A stretch of 64,000 bases of DNA from DASQFY01 sp036397815 (GTDB lineage Bacteria > Chloroflexota > Limnocylindria > QHBO01). A model generated the notes under the pieces. That model made no database searches. It was not told the origin of the DNA and was given only the letters and a program-made list of their open reading frames with translations. The stretch lies in the NCBI GenBank assembly GCA_036397815.1, contig DASWIE010000030.1, positions 1 through 64,000 on the forward strand, given 5' to 3'. Both the position numbers and the translations under genes were made by a program. Below are positions 45,664 to 53,929 of this stretch, one piece after another (position 1 is the stretch's first letter; every line of letters starts with the position of its first letter).

Positions 45664-46301
45664 GCGGATTCCTCGGTACCGACCTCGCCGGCGTGATCGC
45701 CACCTGGGTGGCGGCGCTCGTCACCATCGTGGTCTGGTCATACCTCCTTGGTGAGCGCCGCCCCTTTCGCCTCGCGCAGCACCTGCTCGCCGGGCTGGCG
45801 ACCGGCTATCTCGTCCTGCTGGCGGTGCGCGAGGTCCTGCTGCCGCGTCTGCTCGAGCCGCTGGCCCGGGATCCAGCCGCCAACGTGCTGCTCCTTCCGG
45901 CGCTCGCCATGGTCGGGGCGTTGGCCGGCGCGCGCTGGTTGCCGCGGCAGGTCGTGGCACTCCCGGTTGCGGTGCTGGTCGGCGCGACGACGGCTTTCGC
46001 GCTCGGCGGCGCGGTTGTCGGGACGCTGCTCCCGCAGCTGGCGGCGAGCGTCCTCCGCCCGGGCACGGCGCTGACGGTGGTCAACGGCCTCATCGGTCTG
46101 GTGATCACGGGCCTGGTGGTTCTCGGCTTCCTGCACGGCGTGCCGCGCGGTCGGATCACGGGTGTGGCGGCCGGCGCCGGGCGCTGGCTGCTGATCGGTG
46201 CCATCGGCGGCTGGCTCGGCTTCCTCCTCGTCAGCCGGTTGGCGCTGCTGGTCGACAGGCTGGGCTTCCTGCTCGGCGACTGGCTGGGGCAGGCGCGATG
46301 A
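45660..46301 (+). CDS. Integral membrane protein of the ASKHA cluster
   Basis: A 213-residue protein from GTG 45660, with about six hydrophobic helices (first near 12-28, last near 176-205) and few charges. LGERRPFRLAQHLLAGLATGYL, HGVPRGRITGVAAGAGRWLL and GWLGFLLVSRLALLVDRLGFL are the more distinctive segments. No function recognised. It overlaps its neighbours on both sides by four bases and precedes the ATPase gene. Confidence 0.65.
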   Translation: MSGFLGTDLAGVIATWVAALVTIVVWSYLLGERRPFRLAQHLLAGLATGYLVLLAVREVLLPRLLEPLARDPAANVLLLPALAMVGALAGARWLPRQVVALPVAVLVGATTAFALGGAVVGTLLPQLAASVLRPGTALTVVNGLIGLVITGLVVLGFLHGVPRGRITGVAAGAGRWLLIGAIGGWLGFLLVSRLALLVDRLGFLLGDWLGQAR

Positions 46302-47989
46302 CCATGGAAGGGCCGGTCGCCGGGTTGCTGCCCTCGCCGAGCAAGCGGCCCGGGCCGGCGGCTGAGCTGTCGCTGCTGGTGGACGTCGGCTCCGCCTGGA
46401 CGAAGGCCGTCGTGGTGGCGCGCGCGCGCGGGCGTTGGCGGATCGCCGGACATGCGGCTCAACCGAGCGCCTGGGGCGAGGAGGAGCTCGTGAACGCGCT
46501 GGTCGCGCGCCTGGCCGAGGGCGCGGACCGGCGCGTGGCGGACCGCCTGGCGGAGCTCCTGGGGACCGCCCCCCGAATCGCCTGTCATACGCCACGACGC
46601 GCGGGGCGCATCGGGCTCGCCGCCATCTCCGCGGAGCTTTCAGGAGCCTCCGCGCGTCGTGCGGCGGAGTCTGCCGGCTGGACGGTCGCCGAGGCGGCGA
46701 CGGCCGATGACGGCCGCTCGCTCGTCGATCGCCTCTCAGCGCTCCAGGCTGCCGACGTGGACGCCTGGCTGCTGGCGGGTGGCTTCGACCACGGGCGGGC
46801 CGGCCAGGCGCTGGAGATGGCGGGCCTGGTCGCGGCGGCACGGGGTGCATCCCGAACTCCGGTGCTGTGGGCGGGATCCGCTGCCCTCGCGGATGAGGTC
46901 GCCACGCTCTTCGAGCCGGGTGCCCTGCAGACGGTCGCCAACCCGCGGCCGTCGGCGACCGAGGAGGATCTCGTCCCGCTGCGCCACACGCTCGAAGGCC
47001 TGCTGCAGCAGCTCGTGGAGCCGGGCGGCGTTCGGCAGCTGACGCCGGTCTCATTCCGTCGCGCCGTCGCCGAGCTCGCGCGTTCGACCGAGCGCCGAGT
47101 CCTGGGCGTCGACCTGGGCGCCCGCTACGCCAGCTGGGTGCTCGCCGACGCGGATGGGACCGCGGAGAGCCGGGTCTTCGCCGAGGGCGGGCTATCGGCC
47201 TCGAGCCTGGTCGGGCCGGGCGGTCCGGCGCGCCTTGCGAGGTTGCTTCCGCTGGCGATCGACGAGCTGGCGGTGGCCGATGCGCTGCAGAACCTGCGCG
47301 CCCGGCCGGGCACCCTGCCGCAGACCGAGGACGAGCTCGCGATCATGCACGGTGCGGCTCGTCAGCTGCTGGCGCAGGGAGCGGCCGACGAGGGAGCGAT
47401 CTCGGGCATCGACCTGCTCATCGGGTCGGGGCGCACGCTGGCCGCGGCACCACGGCCCGGCCAGGCGGCCCAACTGCTGCTCGACGGCGTGCGCCCGCTC
47501 GGGGTCACTGAGCTGGCGATCGACGCCGCCGGCGCGCTGCCGCCGCTCGGTGCGCTGGACGACGCCGAGATCCGAGAGGGGATGGGCATGCTCCGAGATG
47601 ACCTCCTCACGCCGCTCGGCGCCGCCGTCGTCTGTCGCGGCGGCCATCCTGGGCAGGTGGTGATGCGCGTGACCGTCCATCGGGCTGGATGGCCCACCAC
47701 GGGCCCGGTCGAGCTGCGCAGCGGGCAGCTGCAGCTGCTGCCCCTCGGACGGGGCCAGTCGGCTGAGCTCGAGATCGAGCTCGAAGCCGGCGTGACGCTG
47801 GGGGGGCCACGACGCGCGCGGCGCGCCCAGGTGACGGTCACCGGTGGGGCGCTGGGGCTGATCCTCGACGCGCGAGAGGTCCCGCTGTCAATGCCGCGTC
47901 GCGCCGACGACCGTCGTGCCGTGCTCGCCGGTTGGCGCGATGCCTTCGCCCGCGAGCCCTCGACACCGGTGCCCGGAGACCAGCCGTGA
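46298..47989 (+). CDS. MutL/GlmL-type tandem ASKHA ATPase
   Basis: A 563-residue soluble protein with two actin/Hsp70-like phosphate-1 motifs: LLVDVGSAWTKAVVV (Asp29) and LGVDLGARYASWVL (Asp272). Further segments LLAGGFDHG, AIDELAVADALQN, LLIGSGRTLA and a C-terminal beta-rich region follow. The layout fits the MutL family, named after the chaperone-like partner of glutamate mutase and unrelated to mismatch-repair MutL. No mutase gene (mutS/mutE) is nearby. It more likely powers or gates the membrane complex encoded just upstream. Second-motif residues are degenerate (R-Y-A-S in place of the usual T-T/S), so that half may not hydrolyse ATP. Confidence 0.65.
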   Translation: MTMEGPVAGLLPSPSKRPGPAAELSLLVDVGSAWTKAVVVARARGRWRIAGHAAQPSAWGEEELVNALVARLAEGADRRVADRLAELLGTAPRIACHTPRRAGRIGLAAISAELSGASARRAAESAGWTVAEAATADDGRSLVDRLSALQAADVDAWLLAGGFDHGRAGQALEMAGLVAAARGASRTPVLWAGSAALADEVATLFEPGALQTVANPRPSATEEDLVPLRHTLEGLLQQLVEPGGVRQLTPVSFRRAVAELARSTERRVLGVDLGARYASWVLADADGTAESRVFAEGGLSASSLVGPGGPARLARLLPLAIDELAVADALQNLRARPGTLPQTEDELAIMHGAARQLLAQGAADEGAISGIDLLIGSGRTLAAAPRPGQAAQLLLDGVRPLGVTELAIDAAGALPPLGALDDAEIREGMGMLRDDLLTPLGAAVVCRGGHPGQVVMRVTVHRAGWPTTGPVELRSGQLQLLPLGRGQSAELEIELEAGVTLGGPRRARRAQVTVTGGALGLILDAREVPLSMPRRADDRRAVLAGWRDAFAREPSTPVPGDQP

Positions 47990-49029
47990 ACGGGCCGGCG
48001 CTGCACCGGGTGCGCGTGCCGCGTGGCACCGTGCCGAGCGTCATGGTCGGCAGCGACGTCGCTCCCGACCAGGTGCTCGGTCTCCATCGGCGGCCAGGCC
48101 CCGCCGTACGGGTCCAGCTGGCGACGAAGCTGCGCGTGCGATCCGATGCCGTCTCGGCCCTGCTCCTGGTCCGGCCGGGCACCCGCCTGGCGGAGGGCGA
48201 CGCGATCGCGCGAGGTGCCGACGGACGCGAGGCACGCGCGCCGACGGGCGGCCTGCTGCTGGGCGTGTCGGCGATCGACGGTACTGCTCTGCTTGCGCCG
48301 CTCGGGCCCGAGGAGCCGGTCATCGGCCATGTGCATGGCCGCATTCGCGCGGTGGAGGACGGGGCCATCACGGTCGAGGTCCCCGGCGCCCTGGTGCGGG
48401 GCGTTGGGGGCACGGGCGAGGCGGTCCACGGCGAGCTGGTGGTCGCCGTCCACGATCCCGGCGAAGAGCTCAGGGCGGCGGCAATCGACGTGGGCGCGAC
48501 TGGCAGGATCCTGGTGGGCGGGTCGCGCGCCTCGGCCGAGACCCTCACGCGGGCACGCGCCATGGGGGTGGCGGGGATCGTGCTCGGCGGGGTGCTGGAC
48601 AAGGAGCTGCGCGACTTCGAGGCCATCCAGCGTCGCCGTCGGGAGGTTGGAGGCCTGGTCGGCGCGTTCGGAGTGCTGCTGCTGGAGGGGTTCGGCAAGG
48701 TAGGCATCGACCCGCAGCGCTTCGGATGGTTCAAGGCTCATGCCGGTCGGATGGCCAGCCTGTTCGGCACCGATGGGCTCCTGTACGTCTACGACGCCGA
48801 ACCCGCGCCGGGACGCCGGACGCTGCCGCGCGTCGGCGAGCGGGTGATCGCGCACCGCCGCCCGTTCCAGGGACGCGCCGGCGTGCTGGTGGCGGAGCTG
48901 GATGACCTGCACGCGACGCCATCGGGCATCGCCACCAGGATGGGCCTGGTCCGTTTCGAGGACGGACGGCTGGCGCCCGTGCCGCTCGCCAATCTGGAGG
49001 CCACCCTGCCGGTGCCCCCCAGCGCCTGA
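47986..49029 (+). CDS. Soluble beta-rich partner protein of the ASKHA cluster
   Basis: A 347-residue protein from GTG 47986, overlapping the ATPase stop. N-terminal beta-rich part: LRVRSDAVSALLLVRPGTRLAEGDAI and ARAPTGGLLLGVSA, resembling a barrel-sandwich or RnfC-like turn pattern. Centre: IDVGATGRILVGGSRASAETLTRA and GIVLGGVLDKELRDFEAI. C-terminus: a small barrel-like GERVIAHRRPF and GLVRFEDGRLAPVPLANLE. No cysteine clusters or catalytic residues are recognised. It ends the six-gene set, 18 bases before tsaE. Confidence 0.55.
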   Translation: MNGPALHRVRVPRGTVPSVMVGSDVAPDQVLGLHRRPGPAVRVQLATKLRVRSDAVSALLLVRPGTRLAEGDAIARGADGREARAPTGGLLLGVSAIDGTALLAPLGPEEPVIGHVHGRIRAVEDGAITVEVPGALVRGVGGTGEAVHGELVVAVHDPGEELRAAAIDVGATGRILVGGSRASAETLTRARAMGVAGIVLGGVLDKELRDFEAIQRRRREVGGLVGAFGVLLLEGFGKVGIDPQRFGWFKAHAGRMASLFGTDGLLYVYDAEPAPGRRTLPRVGERVIAHRRPFQGRAGVLVAELDDLHATPSGIATRMGLVRFEDGRLAPVPLANLEATLPVPPSA

Positions 49030-49047
49030 CCCGTATCCTTCTCGCTC

Positions 49048-49539
49048 ATGGACCGATTCACAGCGGCAGCGCCGAGCTCCGGCGCGCTGCGAAGCGACTC
49101 GCCGCAGCACACCCGGGCCCTCGGACGCGCGATCGGCACGCGGGCCAGGCCGGGAATCGTGCTGGCACTGGTCGGGCCGCTCGGCGCCGGCAAGACGCAG
49201 CTGGCCAAGGGGGTCGCCGACGGGCTCGACGTCACCACCGTCGTCAACAGCCCCACCTTTGTGCTCATGAACGAGCATGTCGGCCGGCTGCGCCTCTTCC
49301 ATGTCGACGCGTACCGCCTCGACGACCCGGGGGAGGCGCTGGCGGTCGGCCTCTTCGACGAGCGCCAGGCCGAGGGCGTGACCGTGGTGGAGTGGGCGGA
49401 TCGCCTGGATGGCTGGCTGCCCCTGGAGCGCATCGACCTCTGGATCGAGCCTGATGCCGCCGGCGAGGACGTTCGCGCCATCCGCTGGGCTGCCCACGGC
49501 GACGCGCATGCGGCGCTGGCGGCGGAGGCGCTGCGATGA
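49048..49539 (+). CDS. tsaE: tRNA t6A biosynthesis ATPase TsaE
   Basis: A 163-residue P-loop protein: Walker A LVGPLGAGKTQLAKGVA (about 41-57), SPTFVLMNEH, FHVDAYRL and VVEWADRL. It resets the TsaB-TsaD complex during threonylcarbamoyladenosine (t6A37) synthesis. It overlaps tsaB by four bases and sits first in a tsaE-tsaB-rimI-tsaD run. tsaC, which makes the threonylcarbamoyl donor, is not in the window. Confidence 0.94.
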   Translation: MDRFTAAAPSSGALRSDSPQHTRALGRAIGTRARPGIVLALVGPLGAGKTQLAKGVADGLDVTTVVNSPTFVLMNEHVGRLRLFHVDAYRLDDPGEALAVGLFDERQAEGVTVVEWADRLDGWLPLERIDLWIEPDAAGEDVRAIRWAAHGDAHAALAAEALR

Positions 49540-50177
49540 TCGTCGCCGTCGAATCCGCGTCGACCGACCTCTCGGTCGCTACAGCCGCCGAGGACGGCGA
49601 GCTGCTGGCCATCGATGGCTGGCGCTCCGCCGGACGTGGCGCGCACGAGCTGCTGCCACACCTCCTCGCCCTGCTGGCTGGCGGCGGTCATCGGCTCGAC
49701 CAGGCCACGGCGTTCGCCGTCGGCATCGGACCGGGCTCCTTCACCGGCCTGCGGGTCGGCATGAGCCTGGCGAAGGGCATGGCGCTCGCTCTCGGGCGCC
49801 CGATCGTCGGCGTGCCGAGCCTGGAGGCGTGGTTGGCGGCCGATCCTGGGGCCCCGGCGGCGATCGCCCGGGCCGGCGCCCGCGAGGCGTACCTCCTGCT
49901 GCGGGGGGAGACGCGACCCCGCATCGTCGACCGCGACGAGCTCCCCTTGCAGTCCGGCGTGGCGGCCGTCGCGGCACCGGGTGAGCTCGCCGAGGCGTTC
50001 GGCCTCGCCGGGGCAACGCCTCCAACCAGAGCGGCGGCTGCGGTCGCTGCGCTCGCGGCCGCGCGGCTGGCCTCGAATCCCGCCGGCGACGATCTCGCCC
50101 GCCTCGAACCGGCCTACCTGCGCCAACCCCGGGGCCTGGGACAGCTGGCACATGCCGAGGCCACGCCATGGCCGTGA
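49536..50177 (+). CDS. tsaB: tRNA t6A biosynthesis protein TsaB
   Basis: A 213-residue degenerate ASKHA protein: MIVAVESASTDLSVA, HELLPHLLALL, AVGIGPGSFTGLRVGMSLAKGMALA and IVGVPSLEAW. It is the regulatory half of the TsaB-TsaD heterodimer. Its C-terminal region (about 145-213) is Ala-rich and poorly conserved. It overlaps rimI by ten bases. Confidence 0.94.
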   Translation: MIVAVESASTDLSVATAAEDGELLAIDGWRSAGRGAHELLPHLLALLAGGGHRLDQATAFAVGIGPGSFTGLRVGMSLAKGMALALGRPIVGVPSLEAWLAADPGAPAAIARAGAREAYLLLRGETRPRIVDRDELPLQSGVAAVAAPGELAEAFGLAGATPPTRAAAAVAALAAARLASNPAGDDLARLEPAYLRQPRGLGQLAHAEATPWP

Positions 50178-50704
50178 GCCTGCCGCTGACGGTCGAGGCC
50201 ATGCGAACGAGCGACATCGAAGCGGTGCACGAGATCGAGCGCCTCAGCTTCAGCACGCCGTGGCCGTCGTACGCGTTCGAGCAGGAGCTGACCGGCAATC
50301 GGCTGGCGCGGTACATCGTGGCCCGCGCGGCCGCACCCGACGGCGAGCGGATCGTCGGTTTCGCGGGCGTCTGGCTGATGGTCGACGAGGCGCACATCAC
50401 CACCTTCGGGGTCCATCCCGATTGGCGGCGGCGTGGTGTTGGCCGTCGACTGCTGCTGCGACTTGCCGACCTGGCCCGGGAGCTTGGAGCGGCGCGCATG
50501 ACGCTGGAGGTGCGGGTCGGCAACGACGCGGCAAAGGCCCTCTATCGCTCCTTCGGCTTCACCGTTGCCGGCAGGCGTCCCCGCTACTACACCGACGACG
50601 GGGAGGACGCGTACGTGATGAGCACCACGGACCTCGTCGAGCCGGAGATGCAGGCGGTGCTCCGTGCCGAACGCGAGCGGCAGGCGGCGGAGGAGGCCTC
50701 GTAG
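50168..50704 (+). CDS. rimI: Ribosomal-protein-alanine N-acetyltransferase RimI
   Basis: A 178-residue GNAT enzyme: IEAVHEIERLSFSTPWP at the N-terminus, the acetyl-CoA loop VHPDWRRRGVGRRLL (about 80-94), LEVRVGNDAAKALYRSFGF and RPRYYTDDGEDAYVM. RimI acetylates the N-terminus of S18 in E. coli; the tsaB-rimI-tsaD order supports the name. The substrate in this organism is inferred. Confidence 0.9.
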   Translation: MAVSLPLTVEAMRTSDIEAVHEIERLSFSTPWPSYAFEQELTGNRLARYIVARAAAPDGERIVGFAGVWLMVDEAHITTFGVHPDWRRRGVGRRLLLRLADLARELGAARMTLEVRVGNDAAKALYRSFGFTVAGRRPRYYTDDGEDAYVMSTTDLVEPEMQAVLRAERERQAAEEAS

Positions 50705-51747
50705 TGGCTGCCCCGCGGATCCTGGCGATCGAGACGAGCTGCGACGAGACCGGCGTGGCGGTGGTGGTCGGCGGACGTCGGATCGAGGCGAACCAGGTGG
50801 CGACCCAGATCGCGCTGCATGCCGAGACGGGCGGGATCGTGCCCGAGGTCGCCGCCCGCCAGCAGCTGCGCTGGATCGTCCCAACCATCGAGGCCGCCCT
50901 GGCCGAGGCCGGCATGGGCTGGACCGATCTCGACGCGCTGGCCGTGACCTGCGGTCCCGGGTTGATCGGCTCCCTGCTGGTGGGCGTCAACGTCGGCAAG
51001 GCCGTCTCGGCAGCACGTGACCTGCCGCTCGTCGCGGTCAACCACCTCGAAGGCCACATCTACGCCAACTGGTTGACCGATGCCCCCGCCGCGGAGCCAC
51101 TTCCGCCGGAGCCGCCCTTCCCGCTGCTCTGCCTGGTGGTGAGCGGCGGGCACACCCAGCTGATCCTGATGGAGGACCACGGCCAATACCTGCTGCTCGG
51201 CCAGACGGTCGACGACGCCGCCGGCGAGGCGTTCGACAAGGTCGGCCGATTGCTTGGCCTGCCGTATCCTGGCGGGCCGGCGATCTCCACGGCGGCCGAA
51301 GGGGCGCAGCCGGCGACCCGCTTTCCGCGGGCGCGGACCGATGGCCGCTACGACTTCAGCTTCAGCGGCCTGAAGACGGCCGTGCTGCGGGCCGTGGCCG
51401 GCTATCGCGAGCGCGGTGAGCCGCTCCCGGTCGACGGGCTTGCAGCGGCGTTCGAGGAGGCCGTCGTCGACGCGCTGACCGCGAAGACGGTGGCGGCCGC
51501 GGAGGAGCATGGCGTCGCCGCGGTGGCGCTCGGCGGCGGCGTGGCGGCCAACCGCGCCCTGCGCGCCGCGCTGCGCGAGCGGCTCGCGGTCGCCGGCGTC
51601 CCGCTGCTGGTGCCGCCGCCGGCCTGGTGCACGGACAACGGCGCGATGATCGGCGCCGCAGCCGGCTACCGCTTCGCGGCGGGCGACCGGGCCGACGCGT
51701 CGCTCGAGGCGACCCCGAACCTGGCGCTGCCCTGGCTCGACCGATGA
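50704..51747 (+). CDS. tsaD: tRNA N6-threonylcarbamoyladenosine synthase TsaD
   Basis: A 347-residue ASKHA enzyme from GTG 50704 (overlapping the rimI stop): ILAIETSCDETGVAV, metal-binding His pair in NHLEGHIYANW, VSGGHTQLI, DDAAGEAFDKVGRLLGLPYPGG, FSGLKTAV and the metal Asp in CTDNGAMI. It transfers threonylcarbamoyl to A37 of ANN-decoding tRNAs. It overlaps rsmA by four bases. Confidence 0.97.
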   Translation: MAAPRILAIETSCDETGVAVVVGGRRIEANQVATQIALHAETGGIVPEVAARQQLRWIVPTIEAALAEAGMGWTDLDALAVTCGPGLIGSLLVGVNVGKAVSAARDLPLVAVNHLEGHIYANWLTDAPAAEPLPPEPPFPLLCLVVSGGHTQLILMEDHGQYLLLGQTVDDAAGEAFDKVGRLLGLPYPGGPAISTAAEGAQPATRFPRARTDGRYDFSFSGLKTAVLRAVAGYRERGEPLPVDGLAAAFEEAVVDALTAKTVAAAEEHGVAAVALGGGVAANRALRAALRERLAVAGVPLLVPPPAWCTDNGAMIGAAAGYRFAAGDRADASLEATPNLALPWLDR

Positions 51748-52622
51748 GCGATCCGCTCGCCGCCGATCGCCTTGCGCCGCCGACGCCCGGGCAGCTGCGC
51801 CGCCTGCTCGCCGCCGAGCGGCTGCGCCCGCGCCGCACCCTCAGCCAGAACTTCCTGACCGACGCGGCTGCGCTCGACGAGATCGTCGCCGCCGCGGAGC
51901 TGCGACCCGGCGACCGGGTGGTCGAGATCGGTCCTGGCCTCGGCGTGCTGACCCGTCGCCTGCTGGCCGCCGGCGCATCGGTCCTGGCGGTCGAGCTGGA
52001 TGCGCGGCTGGCGGGATGGCTGCGTCGCGAGCTCGGTGCCGTGCCGGGCTTCGAGCTGATCGAGGCCGACGCCCTGACCATCCATCCCCGGGAATGCTTT
52101 CCGGGGGAGTCGTTCAAGCTGGTGGCCAACATCCCGTACCACATCACCAGCCCGCTGCTGCATGCCTTCGTGGAGGGGGAGCGGCCGCCGGAGCTGACGG
52201 TCCTGCTGGTGCAGGCCGAGGTGGCGGAGCGCGTCGCCGCCCCGCCCGGCCAGATGAGCTACCTGTCCGTCTTCGTCCAGAACGTCGCCAGCGCGGAGGT
52301 CGTGGCCCGGGTGCCGGCGGCCGCATTCGAGCCGTCGCCGAAGGTCGACTCGGCGGTCCTGCGTCTGCGCCGCCGTCCGGATCCGCCGGTTCCGGTGGGC
52401 GATGGGCGCGAGCCGTTCTACCGGATCGTGCAGGCGGGGTTCCGTCAGCGCCGCAAGCAGCTGCACAACGGCCTCGGTCGTGAGCTCCCGGTGCCTCGCG
52501 AAGCACTGACCTCCGCGTTCGCCGCCTGCGGGATCCACTCCGAGCGGCGCCCACAGACGCTGAGCGTCGACGAATGGGCCTGCCTCGCGACTCGGCTGAG
52601 CCCGTTGCTGGTGAGCCGATGA
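51744..52622 (+). CDS. rsmA: 16S rRNA (adenine1518/1519-N6) dimethyltransferase
   Basis: A 292-residue KsgA-family methyltransferase from ATG 51744: LSQNFLTDAAAL, SAM motif I VVEIGPGLGVLT, catalytic NIPYHITSPLL and FEPSPKVDSAVLRL. It dimethylates two adenines in helix 45 and checks late 30S assembly. It overlaps ispE by four bases, a common bacterial pair. Confidence 0.97.
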   Translation: MSDPLAADRLAPPTPGQLRRLLAAERLRPRRTLSQNFLTDAAALDEIVAAAELRPGDRVVEIGPGLGVLTRRLLAAGASVLAVELDARLAGWLRRELGAVPGFELIEADALTIHPRECFPGESFKLVANIPYHITSPLLHAFVEGERPPELTVLLVQAEVAERVAAPPGQMSYLSVFVQNVASAEVVARVPAAAFEPSPKVDSAVLRLRRRPDPPVPVGDGREPFYRIVQAGFRQRRKQLHNGLGRELPVPREALTSAFAACGIHSERRPQTLSVDEWACLATRLSPLLVSR

Positions 52623-53464
52623 CCCCCACGGTGCCGCTGCGCCTCGACGCCCCGGCCAAGCTGAACCTGTCGCTCGCCGTCGTCGGTCGACGCCCTGATG
52701 GCTACCACCTGCTGGTCAGCGACCTGGTGCTGCTCGATCTCGCTGATCGGCTGCTGCTGATGCCCGGCTGCTCCGGCCTCCGCGTCGAGGCCCAGCCGGG
52801 CGAGGAGATCCCGCTCGGGCCGCGCGAGAACCTCGCCTGGCGCGGCCTGGTGGCCGGGCTTGGCGCGGAGCCAGAGCTCGCCTGCCTGACGGTCGAGAAG
52901 CAGATTCCCGCGGCTGCCGGGCTGGGCGGCGGCTCGTCGGACGCGGCGGCGGCCTGGCGGCTCGCGCGGCGCTGGCGCGGCGCAGACGAGGCGCCCGGCG
53001 AGCAGGACCTGGCGGCGCTCGCCGCGATCGGCGCCGACGTGCCGTTCTTCGCCTCGCGACTCTGCGCGGCGCGGGTGGAGGGGATCGGGGAGCGCGTCTC
53101 GGCGATCGAGCCGCCGAGCGGCGGTGAATTGGTGCTGCTGATCCATCCGCCGTTCCGCCTGTCGACCGCCGATGTTTTCGCCGAGCTGCGCCCGGGCGAG
53201 ATCGGCGGTCCCGCGCCGCCCGAGCCGGGGCGCAACGACCTGCTGGCTCCGGCGCGGCGCCTGCGCCCCGAGCTGGACGACCTCTTCCGGCTGGTGACGG
53301 CGGCCGGGGCGGCGCCGCGGCTGACCGGCAGCGGGCCGACGATCTTCGTCCGCAACGACGATCCCGAGCGAGTCGCCGCGCTGGCAGCCGGGCTGCGAGA
53401 GCTCGGTCTCCGCGTCACCGAAACGCGTCTGCGGCGCGAAGCGGCTAGCATCGAGGAGGCATGA
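52619..53464 (+). CDS. ispE: 4-(cytidine 5'-diphospho)-2-C-methyl-D-erythritol kinase
   Basis: A 281-residue GHMP kinase: APAKLNLSLAVVGRRPDGYH, ATP-binding IPAAAGLGGGSSDAAA (about 98-113), GADVPFF and the C-terminal LTGSGPTIFV. A step in the non-mevalonate (MEP) isoprenoid pathway, showing that this organism makes IPP this way; the polyprenyl synthase at 56777-57832 would use the product. Confidence 0.96.
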   Translation: MTPTVPLRLDAPAKLNLSLAVVGRRPDGYHLLVSDLVLLDLADRLLLMPGCSGLRVEAQPGEEIPLGPRENLAWRGLVAGLGAEPELACLTVEKQIPAAAGLGGGSSDAAAAWRLARRWRGADEAPGEQDLAALAAIGADVPFFASRLCAARVEGIGERVSAIEPPSGGELVLLIHPPFRLSTADVFAELRPGEIGGPAPPEPGRNDLLAPARRLRPELDDLFRLVTAAGAAPRLTGSGPTIFVRNDDPERVAALAAGLRELGLRVTETRLRREAASIEEA

Positions 53465-53853
53465 GCGTGCGCACCCAGGTGATGACCAACGCCGCGCCCG
53501 CGGCGATCGGCCCCTACAGCCAGGCGATCCATGCCGGCGGCCTCGTGTTCACCGCTGGCCAGCTCGGGCTCGACCCGACCGGCGGCGAGCTGGCGGCCGG
53601 CGCAGCGGCGCAGGCGGATCGGGCGCTCCGCAACCTGTCGGCGATCCTGGACGCTGCCGGCACCTCGCTCGAGCGCGTGGTGAAGACCACCATCTTCCTG
53701 GCCGACATGGGGGACTTCGCGGCGGTCAACGAGGTCTACGCGGCGCACTTCTCGACCCCATATCCGGCCCGTTCGACGGTTGCGGTCAAGGCGCTCCCCA
53801 AGGACGCTCTGGTGGAGATCGAGGCGGTCGCGCTGGTCGAGACGCGCGGTTGA
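53461..53853 (+). CDS. ridA: RidA-family enamine/imine deaminase
   Basis: A 130-residue protein: NAAPAAIGPYSQAIHAGGLVFTAGQLGLDP and the key Arg in YPARSTVAV, with ALVEIEAVAL at the end, the RidA (YjgF) subgroup with deaminase residues. It removes reactive 2-aminoacrylate from PLP enzymes. It overlaps ispE by four bases. Confidence 0.95.
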   Translation: MSVRTQVMTNAAPAAIGPYSQAIHAGGLVFTAGQLGLDPTGGELAAGAAAQADRALRNLSAILDAAGTSLERVVKTTIFLADMGDFAAVNEVYAAHFSTPYPARSTVAVKALPKDALVEIEAVALVETRG

Positions 53854-53879
53854 CCGGCTTCATGCACCACGCATACCAT
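53850..53879 (+). promoter_or_regulatory. Possible glmU promoter
   Basis: TTGACC (53850-53855), an 18-base spacer and TACCAT (53874-53879). It overlaps the ridA stop and lies in the 76-base gap before glmU. The -10 match is imperfect. Confidence 0.35.
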
Positions 53880-53929
53880 CGGCGCCACTGTCCGTTCGAT
53901 TTGGAGCACCCACGGGAGCACCCACACAC

